A stretch of DNA of 64,000 bases from Pseudomonas sp. KU26590 (GTDB lineage: Bacteria > Pseudomonadota > Gammaproteobacteria > Pseudomonadales > Pseudomonadaceae): assembly GCF_026153515.1 (NCBI RefSeq), contig NZ_CP110644.1:5459501-5523500 (forward strand), given 5' to 3'. The position numbers were made by a program, and so were the translations under genes. Below the pieces are notes generated by a model. The model was not told the DNA's origin. It saw nothing but the letters and a program-made list of their open reading frames with translations, and searched no databases. Shown in pieces: positions 9,307 through 19,041 of this stretch; within the stretch, counting starts at the first letter, position 1, and each line of letters starts with the position of its first letter.

Positions 9307-10098
9307 TTACTGTATCTCGAATGTATCAGCGTCGAGACAGGCCGGGAATTTCTCTCGGTACGCCGCCAGGCTCTGCGCGGACAGGCTGACCTGAAACACC
9401 CCATCCGCCTCGCCGATGTTCAGCAGGCTCTCGCCCTGGAAGTCCAGCACCTGGCTGTCGCCTGTGTAGGCGAAGCCCTTGCCATCGATGCCCACGCGGT
9501 TCACCGCCGCGACGTAACACAGGTTCTCGATGGCCCGCGCCGGCAGCAAGCGGTTCCAGTGCAGACGGCGAGCGCCCGGCCAGTTGGCGGTGTAAAGCAG
9601 CAGATCGGTGTTGTGGGCGTCACGGCTCCACACTGGGAAACGCAGGTCGTAGCAGATCAGCGGACGAATGCGCCAGCCCTTGAGCTCGAACTGCACCTGG
9701 CGTTCCCCTGGGCTGTAATGCTCGTGCTCCCCGGCCATTCTGAACAGGTGGCGCTTGTCGTAATGCAGCAGCTCGCCATCTGGCCGCGCCCACAGCAGGC
9801 GATTGCGATGGCTGCCGTCAGCGGCGCGAATGATCACGCTGCCGGTCACCACCGCATCCAGTTGCCTGGCTTGCGCCAGTATCCACTGGGCCGTCGGGCC
9901 GTCTTCGGGCTCGGCCAGCGTCTCGGATTCCATGGAAAACCCGGTGGTGAACATCTCCGGCAGGATCACCAGATCTGCGCCCCTGGCCTGGGCCAGGAGC
10001 TCTTCGAAGTGAGCGTGGTTCGCCGGGGCGTCGTGCCAGACCAGCGTGGTCTGGACCAGCGCGATACTCAGATTGGGCAGCGTGCTCAGATCGCGCAT
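9307..10098 (-). CDS. Nitrilase-family omega-amidase (YafV/Nit2 type)
   Basis: The protein (263 aa) is a carbon-nitrogen hydrolase. The catalytic triad is visible: E48 in ILPEMF, K115 in YDKRHLF and C149 in LICYDLRFP. The Met-rich GFSMESE segment and DKRHLFRMAGEHEHY are characteristic of the YafV/omega-amidase branch, which hydrolyses alpha-ketoglutaramate or alpha-keto-4-methylthiobutyramate-type amides. The start overlaps the end of the upstream aminotransferase gene by 13 bp. The pair therefore looks like one operon: the transaminase makes an omega-amide keto acid from glutamine and this enzyme removes the amide. The exact substrate is inferred from the family and context. Confidence 0.88.
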   Translation of the reverse strand: MRDLSTLPNLSIALVQTTLVWHDAPANHAHFEELLAQARGADLVILPEMFTTGFSMESETLAEPEDGPTAQWILAQARQLDAVVTGSVIIRAADGSHRNRLLWARPDGELLHYDKRHLFRMAGEHEHYSPGERQVQFELKGWRIRPLICYDLRFPVWSRDAHNTDLLLYTANWPGARRLHWNRLLPARAIENLCYVAAVNRVGIDGKGFAYTGDSQVLDFQGESLLNIGEADGVFQVSLSAQSLAAYREKFPACLDADTFEIQ

Positions 10099-11234
10099 AG
10101 TTTTTCCGCCGCCAGACGCAGCGTCTCCTCACGCTTGGGAAAGCACAGCCGGATCAGGCGCTGGCCTTCGGGCGGATTCTGATAGAAAACCGAGATCGGA
10201 ATGCTCGCCACACCGTGCTCGCGGGTCATCCACAGCGACATGTCCACATCGTTGAGGTCCGGACGGATCTGCGAGTAATCAACGAGCTGAAAGTAGGTGC
10301 CGCTGGCGCGCGTGAAGGTGAAGCGCGAGGCTTCAAGGCGATCGCAGAAATAGTCGCGTTTGGCCTGATAGAACGCCGGCAGTTCGTCGACGTGCTCCGG
10401 GTGCGCCGCCATGAAATCGGCCAGCGCCCATTGCAGCGGTGTAACCCCGCAGAACGCGACGAACTGATGGATCTTGCGCGCTTCGGCGGTCAGTGCCGGC
10501 GGCGCAACGAGGTAGCCGGTTTTCCAGCCGGTGACGTGATAGGTCTTGCCGAACGAACTGACCACAAAGGCGCGCTGGTAGAGTTCGTCATGGGCCAGCA
10601 CGCTGGCGTGCTGCAGGCCGTCAAACACCAGATGCTCGTAGACCTCGTCGCTGAGCACGTAAATATCGCGATCACGGATCAATGCCGCCAGCCGATCCAG
10701 TTCATCGCGAGTGATCAGCGCGCCGCTGGGGTTGTGGGGCGTGTTGATGACGATCATCCGGGTGCGAGGGCTCAGCGCAGCACTGAGTTTCTCCCAGTCG
10801 ATGGCGAAGTCGCCGTCCTTGAGCTGCACATGCACGGTGCGCCCGCCGGCCAGTTCCACAGAAGGCGCATAACTGTCGTAGCACGGGTCGAAGACGATAA
10901 CTTCGTCACCGGTACTCACAACGGTTTGGATCGCGCAGAAGATGGCGTGGGTAGCGCCGGGTGTGATGGTGATTTCGCTGTCGACGCCGACCTGACGGCC
11001 GTAGCACCGGGCGATCTTCGCGGCGACTTGCTCGCGCAACGCAGGCAGGCCAGCCATCGGCGCGTATTGGTTGTTGCCGTCCATGACGCGGCGGCAAAGG
11101 GCTTCACGCAGTGCGTCGGGCCCATCGAAATCGGGAAAACCCTGAGACAGATTGATCGCCCCGGTTTCAGCGGCCAGCTGGGACATCACGGTAAAAATGG
11201 TGGTGCCAACGTTCGGCAGTTTGCTGGTGATCAT
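10086..11234 (-). CDS. PLP-dependent methionine/glutamine aminotransferase (YbdL type)
   Basis: This 382-residue fold-type I aminotransferase has the pyridoxal lysine K230 in SFGKTYHVTGWK, the aspartate in LSDEVYEHLVFDG and NTPHNPSGA. The N-terminus ITSKLPNVGTTIF and the LSQGFPDF motif are typical of the YbdL/kynurenine aminotransferase group, which acts on methionine and aromatic amino acids. Start at 11234 follows GCAGGAAAACCCC; a GTG-type upstream start would add nine residues. It overlaps the omega-amidase gene downstream, supporting a shared role in methionine salvage or glutamine transamination. A specific gene symbol is not justified. Confidence 0.88.
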   Translation of the reverse strand: MITSKLPNVGTTIFTVMSQLAAETGAINLSQGFPDFDGPDALREALCRRVMDGNNQYAPMAGLPALREQVAAKIARCYGRQVGVDSEITITPGATHAIFCAIQTVVSTGDEVIVFDPCYDSYAPSVELAGGRTVHVQLKDGDFAIDWEKLSAALSPRTRMIVINTPHNPSGALITRDELDRLAALIRDRDIYVLSDEVYEHLVFDGLQHASVLAHDELYQRAFVVSSFGKTYHVTGWKTGYLVAPPALTAEARKIHQFVAFCGVTPLQWALADFMAAHPEHVDELPAFYQAKRDYFCDRLEASRFTFTRASGTYFQLVDYSQIRPDLNDVDMSLWMTREHGVASIPISVFYQNPPEGQRLIRLCFPKREETLRLAAEKLCAI

Positions 11235-11305
11235 GGGGTTTTCCTGCTCCACTCCCGACACCTGAAGGGCTCGGGGACCCGCAGGATAGCCCAGATGTCG
11301 CGCAC

Positions 11306-11331
11306 AAAAAAAGGCGCCACTGGCGCCTTTT
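11306..11331 (-). terminator. Terminator downstream of der
   Basis: The hairpin AAGGCGCCA-C-TGGCGCCTT, followed on the minus strand by a T run, sits 22 bp after the der stop codon. Confidence 0.9.
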
Positions 11332-11352
11332 CCGAGAAAGACCTTTACACGA

Positions 11353-12825
11353 TCAACGCTTGTCGCGGCGCTTCTTGTCGGCTTTCTTGTGGTGCGACAT
11401 CATTCGACGCTTCTTGTTGACCTGGCGGTCCGTCAGCGTGTTCTTGTTGCCTTCGTACGGGTTCTCGCCACCCTTGAACTCGATGCGGATCGGCGTACCG
11501 ACCAGCTTGAGCACACGGCGGTAGGTGTTCTCGAGATAGCGGACGTACGACTTCGGTACTTTCTCGACCTGGTTACCGTGAATCACGATCAACGGCGGGT
11601 TCGCGCCACCCAAGTGAGCGTAACGCAGCTTGATGCGGCGACTGCCCACCATCGGCGGTGCGTGCTCGCTGACCGCGTCTTCCAGAATCTGGGTCAGGCG
11701 GCTGGTCGGCCAGCGGGTCACGGCGGATTTGAACGAGTTCTGCACCGACTGATACAGGTTGCCCACGCCCGTGCCATGCAGCGCCGAGATGAAGTGGATG
11801 TCGGCGAAGTCGACGAAGAACAACCGACGCTCCAGCTCGACCTTCACGTAATCGCGCTCGCTAGGCACCATGCCATCCCACTTGTTCAGCGCGATGACCA
11901 GGGCCCGACCGGATTCAAGGGCAAAGCCCAACAGGTTGAGGTCGTGGTCGACGACGCCTTCACGGGCGTCCATCACGAAGATCACCACGTTGGCGTCTTT
12001 GATCGCCTGCAGGGTTTTGACCACGGAGAACTTTTCGACTTCTTCGTGGATCTTGCCGCGCTTGCGCACACCGGCGGTGTCGATCAGCGTGTACTTTTCC
12101 TCGTTGCGTTCGAACGGGATGTAAATGCTGTCGCGGGTGGTGCCCGGCTCGTCGTATACGATGACGCGGTCTTCACCGAGCATGCGGTTGACCAGCGTCG
12201 ACTTGCCAACGTTGGGGCGACCGATGATCGCGATCTTGATGCCGTCCTTCTCGCTCGGGCCGGGAATGCGCTTGGCTTCCTGACCTTCGGCGACGACTTC
12301 CTCTTCTTCGCCTTCTTCGACTTCATCAGCGTCTTTCGGGAAGTCGCGCAGGGCGATTTCGAGCATCTGAGTAATGCCACGACCGTGAGCGCCGGCAACC
12401 GGAATCGCGTCACCCATGCCCAGCGGTGAAAACTCGGCGCGGGCCATGTCAGGGTCGATGTTGTCGACCTTGTTGGCGACCACGTAAGACGTCTTGTTGC
12501 GCTTGCGCAAGTGCTCGCCAATCATCTGGTCGGCGGCAGTGAAGCCTGCTTTGGCGTCAACGAGGAACAACACGACATCGGCTTCTTCGATGGCCAGCAG
12601 CGACTGCTCGGCCATTTTTTCGTCCATGCCGTGCTCGTCACCGGAGATACCGCCGGTGTCGATCAGGATGTAGGAGCGCCCTTGCCACTTGGCCTCACCG
12701 TATTGGCGATCACGGGTCAGACCGGACAAGTCGCCGACGATGGCGTCGCGAGTCCTGGTCAGGCGGTTGAACAAGGTGGACTTGCCGACGTTCGGTCGAC
12801 CCACCAGGGCGATTACGGGAACCAT
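11353..12825 (-). CDS. der: Ribosome-associated GTPase Der (EngA)
   Basis: Der is a double-domain GTPase needed for 50S ribosomal subunit assembly. The 490-residue protein has two tandem G domains, with P-loops GRPNVGKS at about residues 9-16 and 202-209, switch motifs DTGG and DTAG, and specificity motifs NKVD and NKWD. An acidic linker ([10 protein letters not shown]) lies between them and a KH-like domain with a basic tail ([11 protein letters not shown]) is at the C-terminus. The start at 12825 ([16 protein letters not shown]) is the family start. A terminator-like hairpin separates it from bamB upstream, so it probably has its own promoter. Confidence 0.98.
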   Translation of the reverse strand: MVPVIALVGRPNVGKSTLFNRLTRTRDAIVGDLSGLTRDRQYGEAKWQGRSYILIDTGGISGDEHGMDEKMAEQSLLAIEEADVVLFLVDAKAGFTAADQMIGEHLRKRNKTSYVVANKVDNIDPDMARAEFSPLGMGDAIPVAGAHGRGITQMLEIALRDFPKDADEVEEGEEEEVVAEGQEAKRIPGPSEKDGIKIAIIGRPNVGKSTLVNRMLGEDRVIVYDEPGTTRDSIYIPFERNEEKYTLIDTAGVRKRGKIHEEVEKFSVVKTLQAIKDANVVIFVMDAREGVVDHDLNLLGFALESGRALVIALNKWDGMVPSERDYVKVELERRLFFVDFADIHFISALHGTGVGNLYQSVQNSFKSAVTRWPTSRLTQILEDAVSEHAPPMVGSRRIKLRYAHLGGANPPLIVIHGNQVEKVPKSYVRYLENTYRRVLKLVGTPIRIEFKGGENPYEGNKNTLTDRQVNKKRRMMSHHKKADKKRRDKR

Positions 12826-12861
12826 GCGGCTCTCCACTTCGTTATTTCAGAAAATACAAAA

Positions 12862-12880
12862 GCCGCTGCAAGGCAGCGGC
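12862..12880 (-). terminator. Hairpin between bamB and der
   Basis: The stem GCCGCTGC/GCAGCGGC with a 3-nt loop is followed on the minus strand by TTTTGTATTTT. It lies in the 149-bp gap after bamB and before der, so it could end transcription of the upstream operon. Confidence 0.75.
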
Positions 12881-12974
12881 CGGAGTTCGGAGCAACGCCG
12901 AAGCGTCGCAGGCCCCATGAAAGCGGGGCCGCCTGGGGAAGCCAAAACACGACCTCCTCAAGCATAGACAGCCA

Positions 12975-14126
12975 CTACTTGATCGTCAGCGCTTCCAGCT
13001 TGCCGCTGTTGCCGAAGACATAAATGGTGCTGCCGGAGACCAGCGGGCGAGCACGCAGGCCATCGCTGTCAATCTTTTCACGGGCGACAAAATGACCATC
13101 GACCTGGCTCAGCAGGTGCAGATAGCCTTCCATGTCACCGACTGCGACGTAGCTGGAGAACACTTCCGGCGCGCCGAGTTGGCGACGGGCCAGCGAGTCG
13201 TTGCTCCACAGACCGGTGGACGAGCGCTCATCGATGCCTTCCACCGTGCCGTTGGCCAGCGAGACGTAAACGCTGCCGAAGCCCTGCGCCACACCCGAAT
13301 AGCTCGAGGCATCACGCTGCCACAGCACGCGACCGCTCTGCAGTTCCAGACCGGCTACGCGACCCTGGTAAGTCGCGACATACAACGTGTTGCCGGAGAG
13401 CAGCAGACCACCGTCGATGTCGACCACGCGATCCAGCTCGGAGCGACCTGCCGGAATGGCAACGCGCTGCTCCCAGGCCGGTACGCCGTTGTTGATGTCC
13501 AGCGCCACGACCTTACCGGTCGACAAACCTGCAATGGCCAGCGAAGGGGTGGCAATCGGTGCACCGGTGCCACGCAGTGTCAGAACAGCAGGGCTGCTCT
13601 CGTAGATCCAGCGTTGATCGCCAGTGATGGCGTCATAACCGATGACCCGATCATCCTGGGTCTGGGCAACCACAACGCTGCCGTTGGTGGCCGGAGCCGA
13701 CAGCACTTCGCTGGTCGCCTTGGCTTTCCACTTCTGCTCGCCGGTCGCTTCGTCGAGGACGATGACTTCGCCGCGCAACGTGCCGAGCATGACCAGACCA
13801 AAACCTACGCCGACGGCGCCGGAGACCGGTTGCTCAAGCTCTTTTTTCCAGACCACGTCGCCGTTGCTGCGATTGATCGCCATGACCAGACCGTTCGCAT
13901 CGGCAGCGTAGATATTCTCACCGTCGATGGCCGGAACCAGCATGTTGTAGATGTCGCCCTGACCGTCACCGACGGAGCGGCTCCACAACTTCTGCAGGGT
14001 CACTTCCTGTTTGAAGTCGACGAGTTCTGCCGGAGGCAGCTCTTTTTTGCTGTTGCTGCTGCAACCCGCGGCCAGAATGGCCAGAGCCAGCAATGCTGCA
14101 TGTTTCCAACGAATCACGTCACGCAT
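12975..14126 (-). CDS. bamB: Outer membrane assembly lipoprotein BamB
   Basis: BamB is the eight-bladed beta-propeller lipoprotein of the BAM complex that inserts outer-membrane beta-barrels. The 383-residue protein has a lipoprotein signal peptide ending LAAGC (Cys about residue 22). Repeated PQQ-like blades follow, with recurring patterns such as GDVVWKKELEQPV, GEQKWKA, GDQRWIYE, GVPAWEQRV and GRVLWQRD. Its start overlaps the end of the yfgM gene by 8 bp. This is the usual hisS-yfgM-bamB-der order of gamma-proteobacteria. Confidence 0.96.
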   Translation of the reverse strand: MRDVIRWKHAALLALAILAAGCSSNSKKELPPAELVDFKQEVTLQKLWSRSVGDGQGDIYNMLVPAIDGENIYAADANGLVMAINRSNGDVVWKKELEQPVSGAVGVGFGLVMLGTLRGEVIVLDEATGEQKWKAKATSEVLSAPATNGSVVVAQTQDDRVIGYDAITGDQRWIYESSPAVLTLRGTGAPIATPSLAIAGLSTGKVVALDINNGVPAWEQRVAIPAGRSELDRVVDIDGGLLLSGNTLYVATYQGRVAGLELQSGRVLWQRDASSYSGVAQGFGSVYVSLANGTVEGIDERSSTGLWSNDSLARRQLGAPEVFSSYVAVGDMEGYLHLLSQVDGHFVAREKIDSDGLRARPLVSGSTIYVFGNSGKLEALTIK

Positions 14127-14760
14127 CCCCTTTCGCCAGGTCGTCGAGCTTCATTTGCAGACCGCCAACAGCCGCTTCTTCAGAAAGCGCCGCCTTGGCC
14201 TTTTTGTACGCAGCATAGGCATCATCGGTGCGACCCAGCTGAACCAGCAGGTCGCCGCGCAGCTCTTCACGGCTGGCCGCGAAGGACTTGTCGGCCTGAC
14301 CGTCGAGCAGCTTCAGCGCGTCTTCAGCCTTGTTCTGTGCAGCGAGCACGCGAGCCAGACGCTGACGGGCGATTTCACCCAGCGTCGCGTTGGCCGGCTT
14401 GTCGGTCACGGATTTTAGTTCGTTCGCGGCGTCATCCAGCTTGCCCGTGTCCACGGCCACCTTGGCCACGAACAGACTGCCGTACTGAGCGTACGCGGTG
14501 CCGCCGAATTCGCTCTTCAGCTTGCCGGCGATCTCGGCCACTCGGCCTGCATCGGCCTGGCCGCTTGGCGTCAGTGCAGTTTCCAGCAATTGCTGATACA
14601 GCGCCGAACCACCTTGCGCCTGGTTGTTCTGATAGCGCTGCCAGCCTTGCCAGCCCAACACCACGATCACCGCCAGCAGGCCGCCGGTCAGCAGAGGCTT
14701 GCCGTTACGCTGCCACCAGTCCTTTACGGCAACCAGCTCATCATCATCGGTACTCGACAC
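14119..14760 (-). CDS. yfgM: YfgM-type membrane-anchored TPR protein
   Basis: The gene starts with GTG at 14760, supported by the ribosome binding site AGGAGTATTGGG; the protein then reads (M)SSTDDDELVAVKDWWQRN. It is 213 aa: a short cytoplasmic N-terminus, one membrane helix (about 22-42, GGLLAVIVVLGWQGWQRY), and a periplasmic tetratricopeptide-like domain. YfgM in E. coli associates with PpiD and the SecYEG translocon as an ancillary chaperone. It overlaps bamB downstream by 8 bp and follows hisS by 38 bp, so the genes are probably co-transcribed. Confidence 0.9.
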   Translation of the reverse strand: MSSTDDDELVAVKDWWQRNGKPLLTGGLLAVIVVLGWQGWQRYQNNQAQGGSALYQQLLETALTPSGQADAGRVAEIAGKLKSEFGGTAYAQYGSLFVAKVAVDTGKLDDAANELKSVTDKPANATLGEIARQRLARVLAAQNKAEDALKLLDGQADKSFAASREELRGDLLVQLGRTDDAYAAYKKAKAALSEEAAVGGLQMKLDDLAKGDA

Positions 14761-14798
14761 CCCAATACTCCTATTCGCTAAATCGGCTTTTATCTGCT

Positions 14799-16088
14799 TC
14801 AACCCTGCGAGATGCAGGTGGCCAGGTGCTCGGACAGAGCATCCCAGGCAATATTTTGTTGCTCGCCCTGACCACGCAGCGGCTTGACGCCCACTTCCTT
14901 GCGCGCCAGCTCTTCGTCGCCAAGGATCAACGCGTACAGCGCGCCGCTCTTGTCGGCCTTCTTGAACTGGCTCTTGAAGCTGCCAGCCCCGGCATTGACT
15001 TGCAGACGCAGGTTCGGCGCCTGATCGCGCAAGCGCTCGGACAGGGTCAGCGCTGCCAGCTCGGCGGCCTCGCCGAATGCGCACACGTAAACGTCGACGG
15101 TACGGGCGATTTCTTCGGGAATCTGCTCGAGGGTTTCCAGCAACAGCACCAGACGCTCGATGCCCATGGCAAAGCCCACGCCCGAGGTCGGCTTGCCGCC
15201 CATCTGCTCGACCAGACCGTCGTAACGGCCGCCCGCGCAGACAGTGCCCTGAGCGCCGAGCTGGTCAGTCACCCACTCGAATACGGTTTTGCTGTAATAG
15301 TCCAGGCCGCGAACCAGCTTCGGGTTGATCACATACGGAATGCCCGCCGCGTCGAGACGCGCCTTAAGGCCTTCGAAGTGAACCCGGGATTCGTCGTCCA
15401 GGTAATCCGCCAGCCTGGGTGCATCAACCAGCACCGCCTGAGTTTCAGGGTGTTTGGTATCCAGCACACGCAGCGGGTTGGTCTTCAGACGGCGCTGGCT
15501 GTCTTCGTCCAGTTGCTCGTGACGCGCCGAGAGATACTCGACCAGCGCCTCACGATAACGGCCGCGGGCTTCACTGGTGCCCAGGCTGTTGAGTTCGAGT
15601 TTGACGGCGTTGCGGATACCCAGCAGGCCCCACAGGCGCCAGGTCAGCACGATCAGCTCGGCGTCGATGTCCGGACCATCAAGGTTGAACACCTCGACGC
15701 CGATCTGGTGAAACTGACGATAACGGCCTTTTTGCGGACGCTCGTGGCGGAACATCGGGCCGATGTACCAGAGTTTCTGCACCTGACCGCCGCCGGTGAT
15801 GCCATGTTCGAGGACCGCACGCACGCACGCCGCCGTGCCTTCAGGGCGCAGGGTCAGGGAATCGCCATTACGGTCGGCGAAGGTGTACATCTCTTTCTCG
15901 ACGATGTCGGTGACTTCGCCAATGGAGCGTTTGAACAGGTCGGTGAACTCGACGATCGGCATGCGGATCTGGCGATAACCGTAGTTATCCAGCAAACGCG
16001 AGACCGTGCCTTCGAAGTAGCGCCACAGCGGCGTCTGATCCGGCAGGATGTCGTTCATGCCACGAATGGCTTGCAGAGACTTACTCAC
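14799..16088 (-). CDS. hisS: Histidyl-tRNA synthetase
   Basis: HisS charges tRNA-His with histidine. The 429-residue class II synthetase has motif 1 near [20 protein letters not shown], motif 2 in [19 protein letters not shown], the histidine-specific motifs [15 protein letters not shown] and CAGGRYDGL, and motif 3 in [13 protein letters not shown]. The C-terminal anticodon-binding domain covers about 330-425. It starts [17 protein letters not shown], the usual start, 21 bp after ispG. Confidence 0.98.
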   Translation of the reverse strand: MSKSLQAIRGMNDILPDQTPLWRYFEGTVSRLLDNYGYRQIRMPIVEFTDLFKRSIGEVTDIVEKEMYTFADRNGDSLTLRPEGTAACVRAVLEHGITGGGQVQKLWYIGPMFRHERPQKGRYRQFHQIGVEVFNLDGPDIDAELIVLTWRLWGLLGIRNAVKLELNSLGTSEARGRYREALVEYLSARHEQLDEDSQRRLKTNPLRVLDTKHPETQAVLVDAPRLADYLDDESRVHFEGLKARLDAAGIPYVINPKLVRGLDYYSKTVFEWVTDQLGAQGTVCAGGRYDGLVEQMGGKPTSGVGFAMGIERLVLLLETLEQIPEEIARTVDVYVCAFGEAAELAALTLSERLRDQAPNLRLQVNAGAGSFKSQFKKADKSGALYALILGDEELARKEVGVKPLRGQGEQQNIAWDALSEHLATCISQG

Positions 16089-16109
16089 AAATATTCCTTG
16101 AAAACTGGG

Positions 16110-17219
16110 TTAGCCGCGCGCGATCAGCGCTGCGTCGGCCTCGACCTTTTCGGCCGCTCTCTGACGGATCAAGCGTTCAAGCTCATCCACCAGATTGTCA
16201 TTTGTCAGCTTTTGCGCCGGCTTGCCATCGATGTAGATCAGGTTCGGCGTGCCACCGGTCAGACCGACGTGAGCTTCTTTCGCCTCGCCGGGACCGTTCA
16301 CCACGCAACCGATTACCGCGACATCCAGCGGAACCAGCAAATCTTCAAGGCGCCCTTCCAGCTCGTTCATGGTCTTGACCACATCGAAATTCTGCCGCGA
16401 GCAGCTCGGGCAGGCGATGAAGTTGATGCCACGGGAACGCAGGCGCAGCGACTTGAGGATGTCGTAACCGACCTTCACTTCTTCAACCGGATCAGCAGCC
16501 AGGGAAATCCGGATGGTATCGCCGATCCCCTCGGCCAGCAGCATACCTAGGCCGACGGCCGATTTCACTGTGCCTGAGCGCAAACCGCCCGCTTCAGTGA
16601 TGCCCAGGTGCAACGGCTGGATGATTTGCCTGGCCAGGAGGCGATACGCCTCGACCGCCATGAACACATCGGAGGCCTTGACGCTGACCTTGAAGTCCTG
16701 GAAATCCAGACGGTCCAGATGCTCGACGTGACGCAGCGCGGACTCGACCAGCGCAGCCGGCGTGGGCTCGCCGTACTTCTTCTGCAGGTCTTTTTCCAGC
16801 GAACCGGCGTTCACGCCGATGCGAATCGGAATGCCGCGATCACGGGCCGCCTCGACCACCGCGCGGACGCGGTCTTCACGGCCAATATTGCCCGGGTTGA
16901 TCCGAAGGCAATCGACACCCAGCTCAGCAACGCGCAGGGCGATTTTATAATCGAAGTGGATGTCAGCGACCAGCGGGACCTTGACCAACTGCTTGATACG
17001 GCCGAAGGCCTCGGCAGCGTCCATGTCCGGCACCGAGATGCGCACGATGTCGACGCCAGCGGCTTCCAGACGGTTGATCTGCGCCACAGTGGCCGCGACG
17101 TCATTGGTGTCGCTGTTGGTCATGCTCTGCACTGCGATCGGGGCATCGCCACCGACCGGCACAGAGCCGACCCAGATTTTACGAGATTCGCGACGTTTGA
17201 TCGGAGATTCGCCGTGCAT
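16110..17219 (-). CDS. ispG: 4-hydroxy-3-methylbut-2-enyl diphosphate synthase (flavodoxin)
   Basis: IspG (GcpE) catalyses the penultimate step of the MEP isoprenoid pathway, converting MEcPP to HMBPP with a [4Fe-4S] cluster. The 369-residue protein has the cluster cysteines C270 and C273 in ACPSCSRQ and C305 in [11 protein letters not shown], and the N-terminal TIM barrel with [11 protein letters not shown] and LRINPGNIG. It starts [18 protein letters not shown], 3 bp after the rodZ stop, so it is translationally close to rodZ. Its cluster links it to the isc operon upstream on the same strand. Confidence 0.98.
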   Translation of the reverse strand: MHGESPIKRRESRKIWVGSVPVGGDAPIAVQSMTNSDTNDVAATVAQINRLEAAGVDIVRISVPDMDAAEAFGRIKQLVKVPLVADIHFDYKIALRVAELGVDCLRINPGNIGREDRVRAVVEAARDRGIPIRIGVNAGSLEKDLQKKYGEPTPAALVESALRHVEHLDRLDFQDFKVSVKASDVFMAVEAYRLLARQIIQPLHLGITEAGGLRSGTVKSAVGLGMLLAEGIGDTIRISLAADPVEEVKVGYDILKSLRLRSRGINFIACPSCSRQNFDVVKTMNELEGRLEDLLVPLDVAVIGCVVNGPGEAKEAHVGLTGGTPNLIYIDGKPAQKLTNDNLVDELERLIRQRAAEKVEADAALIARG

Positions 17220-17222
17220 GAC

Positions 17223-18260
17223 TTATTGCCCTAGCTTCAGGCGAGCAGTTTCGCCACTGGTGAAAGGTGCCACATCAACCGGCTGGCCGTTGTAACTCAC
17301 CTGCGCGCCACGAGCGAAGCCCAGGCGCAGGGTCAGAGGCGGCTTGCCGTTGACGTCGAGGGTGTCGCCTTTTTTCTTGAGACCGCTCATCAGCACTTTG
17401 CCGTTGCCATCGGTGACCTGGGTCCAGCAATCATTCACAAACTGAACCTGCACGCGGCCGGCACCTGCCGGAACGGGCGCTGCGTCGGCCGTCGCGCTCG
17501 GGGCGGTATTGACGGGTGCGGTGGTCGCAGGCGTTGGCGCCACGGTAGTGACCGGCGCAGTTGGCGTCGAAGCGCTATGCGCGGGTGTCACCGGAGCGGT
17601 GGTTGATGTGCTGTGAGGAACAACTGCGCCTGCAGTGGTGCCCGTGCTGCTGGGTACGCTGCTGGATGAAGCCGGGGCTTCAGGTGCGGACGCAGGCTCG
17701 GCGTTATTCAACGGCAGCGCCGTCTGGCCTTGAGCGACAGCTTGATCTTCGGGCTCGTCGAGCGGATGGATCTGGGTGGTGCCGTCGGCGCTTTCGACTT
17801 CGACGTGCTCCATGCCCAGATTGGTCGGCTCTTTGCCGCGCAGCGTGGCCTGATCCTGCCACCACACGAAGCCGCCGCCGATCAATGCGATGAGCAGCAA
17901 GAGGCTGACGATGCGCAGAATATTGTGAGACAGGCGCACTGGCTCTTCGATTCGGCCCAGCGCATGAACGTTGCTGCCCTTGCCGTCGGTGCCGGTGTAC
18001 TGATCGAACGCGCTGACCAGTGCAGCTTGATCAAGGTCCAGCAGCTTGGCGTAGGCACGGACATAGCCGCGGGCAAAGGTATGGCCGGGGAGCTTGTCGA
18101 AATCACCCGCTTCCAGGTTAGTAAGGGACGCCACGGTGAGGTTGAGCCTCAACGCCACATCTGGCAGCGACCAGTTCTTGCTCTCGCGGGCCTGTCGCAA
18201 TGTTTCGCCTGGGTTCGTGCGAGTGGCTGCTACAACTTCGGGATGCGCCGCTTTCATCAT
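17223..18260 (-). CDS. rodZ: Cell-shape protein RodZ
   Basis: RodZ links the MreB cytoskeleton to the membrane in rod-shaped cells. The 345-residue protein has a cytoplasmic helix-turn-helix domain (about 18-90, GETLRQARESKNWSLPDVAL), a single membrane helix (ILRIVSLLLLIALIGGGFVWW, about 114-134), a long Pro/Ala/Ser/Thr linker (about 180-265), and a C-terminal periplasmic DUF4115 domain with FVNDCWTQVTDGNGKVL. Two tandem ATGs (18260, 18257) are possible; the first overlaps the pilW stop as ATGA, indicating translational coupling. Confidence 0.95.
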   Translation of the reverse strand: MMKAAHPEVVAATRTNPGETLRQARESKNWSLPDVALRLNLTVASLTNLEAGDFDKLPGHTFARGYVRAYAKLLDLDQAALVSAFDQYTGTDGKGSNVHALGRIEEPVRLSHNILRIVSLLLLIALIGGGFVWWQDQATLRGKEPTNLGMEHVEVESADGTTQIHPLDEPEDQAVAQGQTALPLNNAEPASAPEAPASSSSVPSSTGTTAGAVVPHSTSTTAPVTPAHSASTPTAPVTTVAPTPATTAPVNTAPSATADAAPVPAGAGRVQVQFVNDCWTQVTDGNGKVLMSGLKKKGDTLDVNGKPPLTLRLGFARGAQVSYNGQPVDVAPFTSGETARLKLGQ

Positions 18261-19015
18261 TGCTCCGACAGGTATTGCTGATATTCCGGCGTACCGGGAT
18301 AGAGTCTTTTTAGAAGCAACCCGTAACTGGCTGCCTTGTTGCGATCATCAAACACCTTCGCCAGCCGCGTTCCGAGCAACAAGCTCCGCGCATTCTGCTC
18401 GCTTAACTGGCTGAAACGCTCGTAGTAATCGCGCGCCGGCACATAATGCCTGTCTTCGTACGACAACTCAGCCATTTCCAGCAACGCGCGTGGCTGCTGA
18501 CGGTCAAGACGCAGGGCTTTGTCGAAATGCTCACGGGCGGTGACGCGATCACCGAGCATCACAGCCGTCATGCCGAGGTTCTCGAAAACCCGGGCGCGCT
18601 CGGCGTAGAGGTTATCCTCGGCGGCCTGCTCGAAGCGCTCGTAAGCTTCCTTGTAACGCTTCTGCTGGTAGAGAAAGCTGCCGTAATTGTTGAGGATTCG
18701 CGCGTCTTTGGGACGTGCCGACAATGCTTTCTCGTAATACTGGTTCGCCAGTTCCGGTTCCATCTCGGCCTGAAACACCAGAGCCAGCGCGGCATTGGCG
18801 TCCGCATCGGAGCTGTTCAGCTCAAGTGCCTTTTTCAGAGGTGCCTTCGCACGCTCCATCTGACCTTGCTGAAGATAGCCCAACCCCAATTGCACGTAAG
18901 CCTGACGAGCTTCCTCACGCCCCTTGCTGGTACTCAGCGGATCGACGTTGCCGGTGGACACACAACCGACCAGCAGCGTGGCAAAACAGAGCAGCAGCGC
19001 AACGCGCAGGGACAT
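18257..19015 (-). CDS. pilW: Type IV pilus biogenesis lipoprotein PilW/PilF
   Basis: The protein is a TPR-repeat lipoprotein that in type IV pilus systems localises and stabilises the PilQ secretin in the outer membrane. The 252-residue product begins at 19015 behind GAGAGGATCTCT and carries a lipobox LLVGC (Cys about 16). TPR units follow, including GYLQQGQMERAKAPLKKALEL split over two helices and NNYGSFLYQQKRYKEAYERF. Its stop overlaps the rodZ start. It lies between rlmN and rodZ, the standard gamma-proteobacterial position. Naming differs between species (PilF in P. aeruginosa, PilW in Neisseria). Confidence 0.93.
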   Translation of the reverse strand: MSLRVALLLCFATLLVGCVSTGNVDPLSTSKGREEARQAYVQLGLGYLQQGQMERAKAPLKKALELNSSDADANAALALVFQAEMEPELANQYYEKALSARPKDARILNNYGSFLYQQKRYKEAYERFEQAAEDNLYAERARVFENLGMTAVMLGDRVTAREHFDKALRLDRQQPRALLEMAELSYEDRHYVPARDYYERFSQLSEQNARSLLLGTRLAKVFDDRNKAASYGLLLKRLYPGTPEYQQYLSEQ

Positions 19016-19041
19016 AGAGATCCTCTCAGTCAAATTCGCAA

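Noticed and set aside
13092..16550. 1152-codon open frame on the plus strand
   Set aside because: It lies antisense to bamB, yfgM, hisS and ispG, all strongly identified. The frame stays open because of GC-rich codon bias, and the translation is His/Arg/Asp-rich with no recognisable domain.
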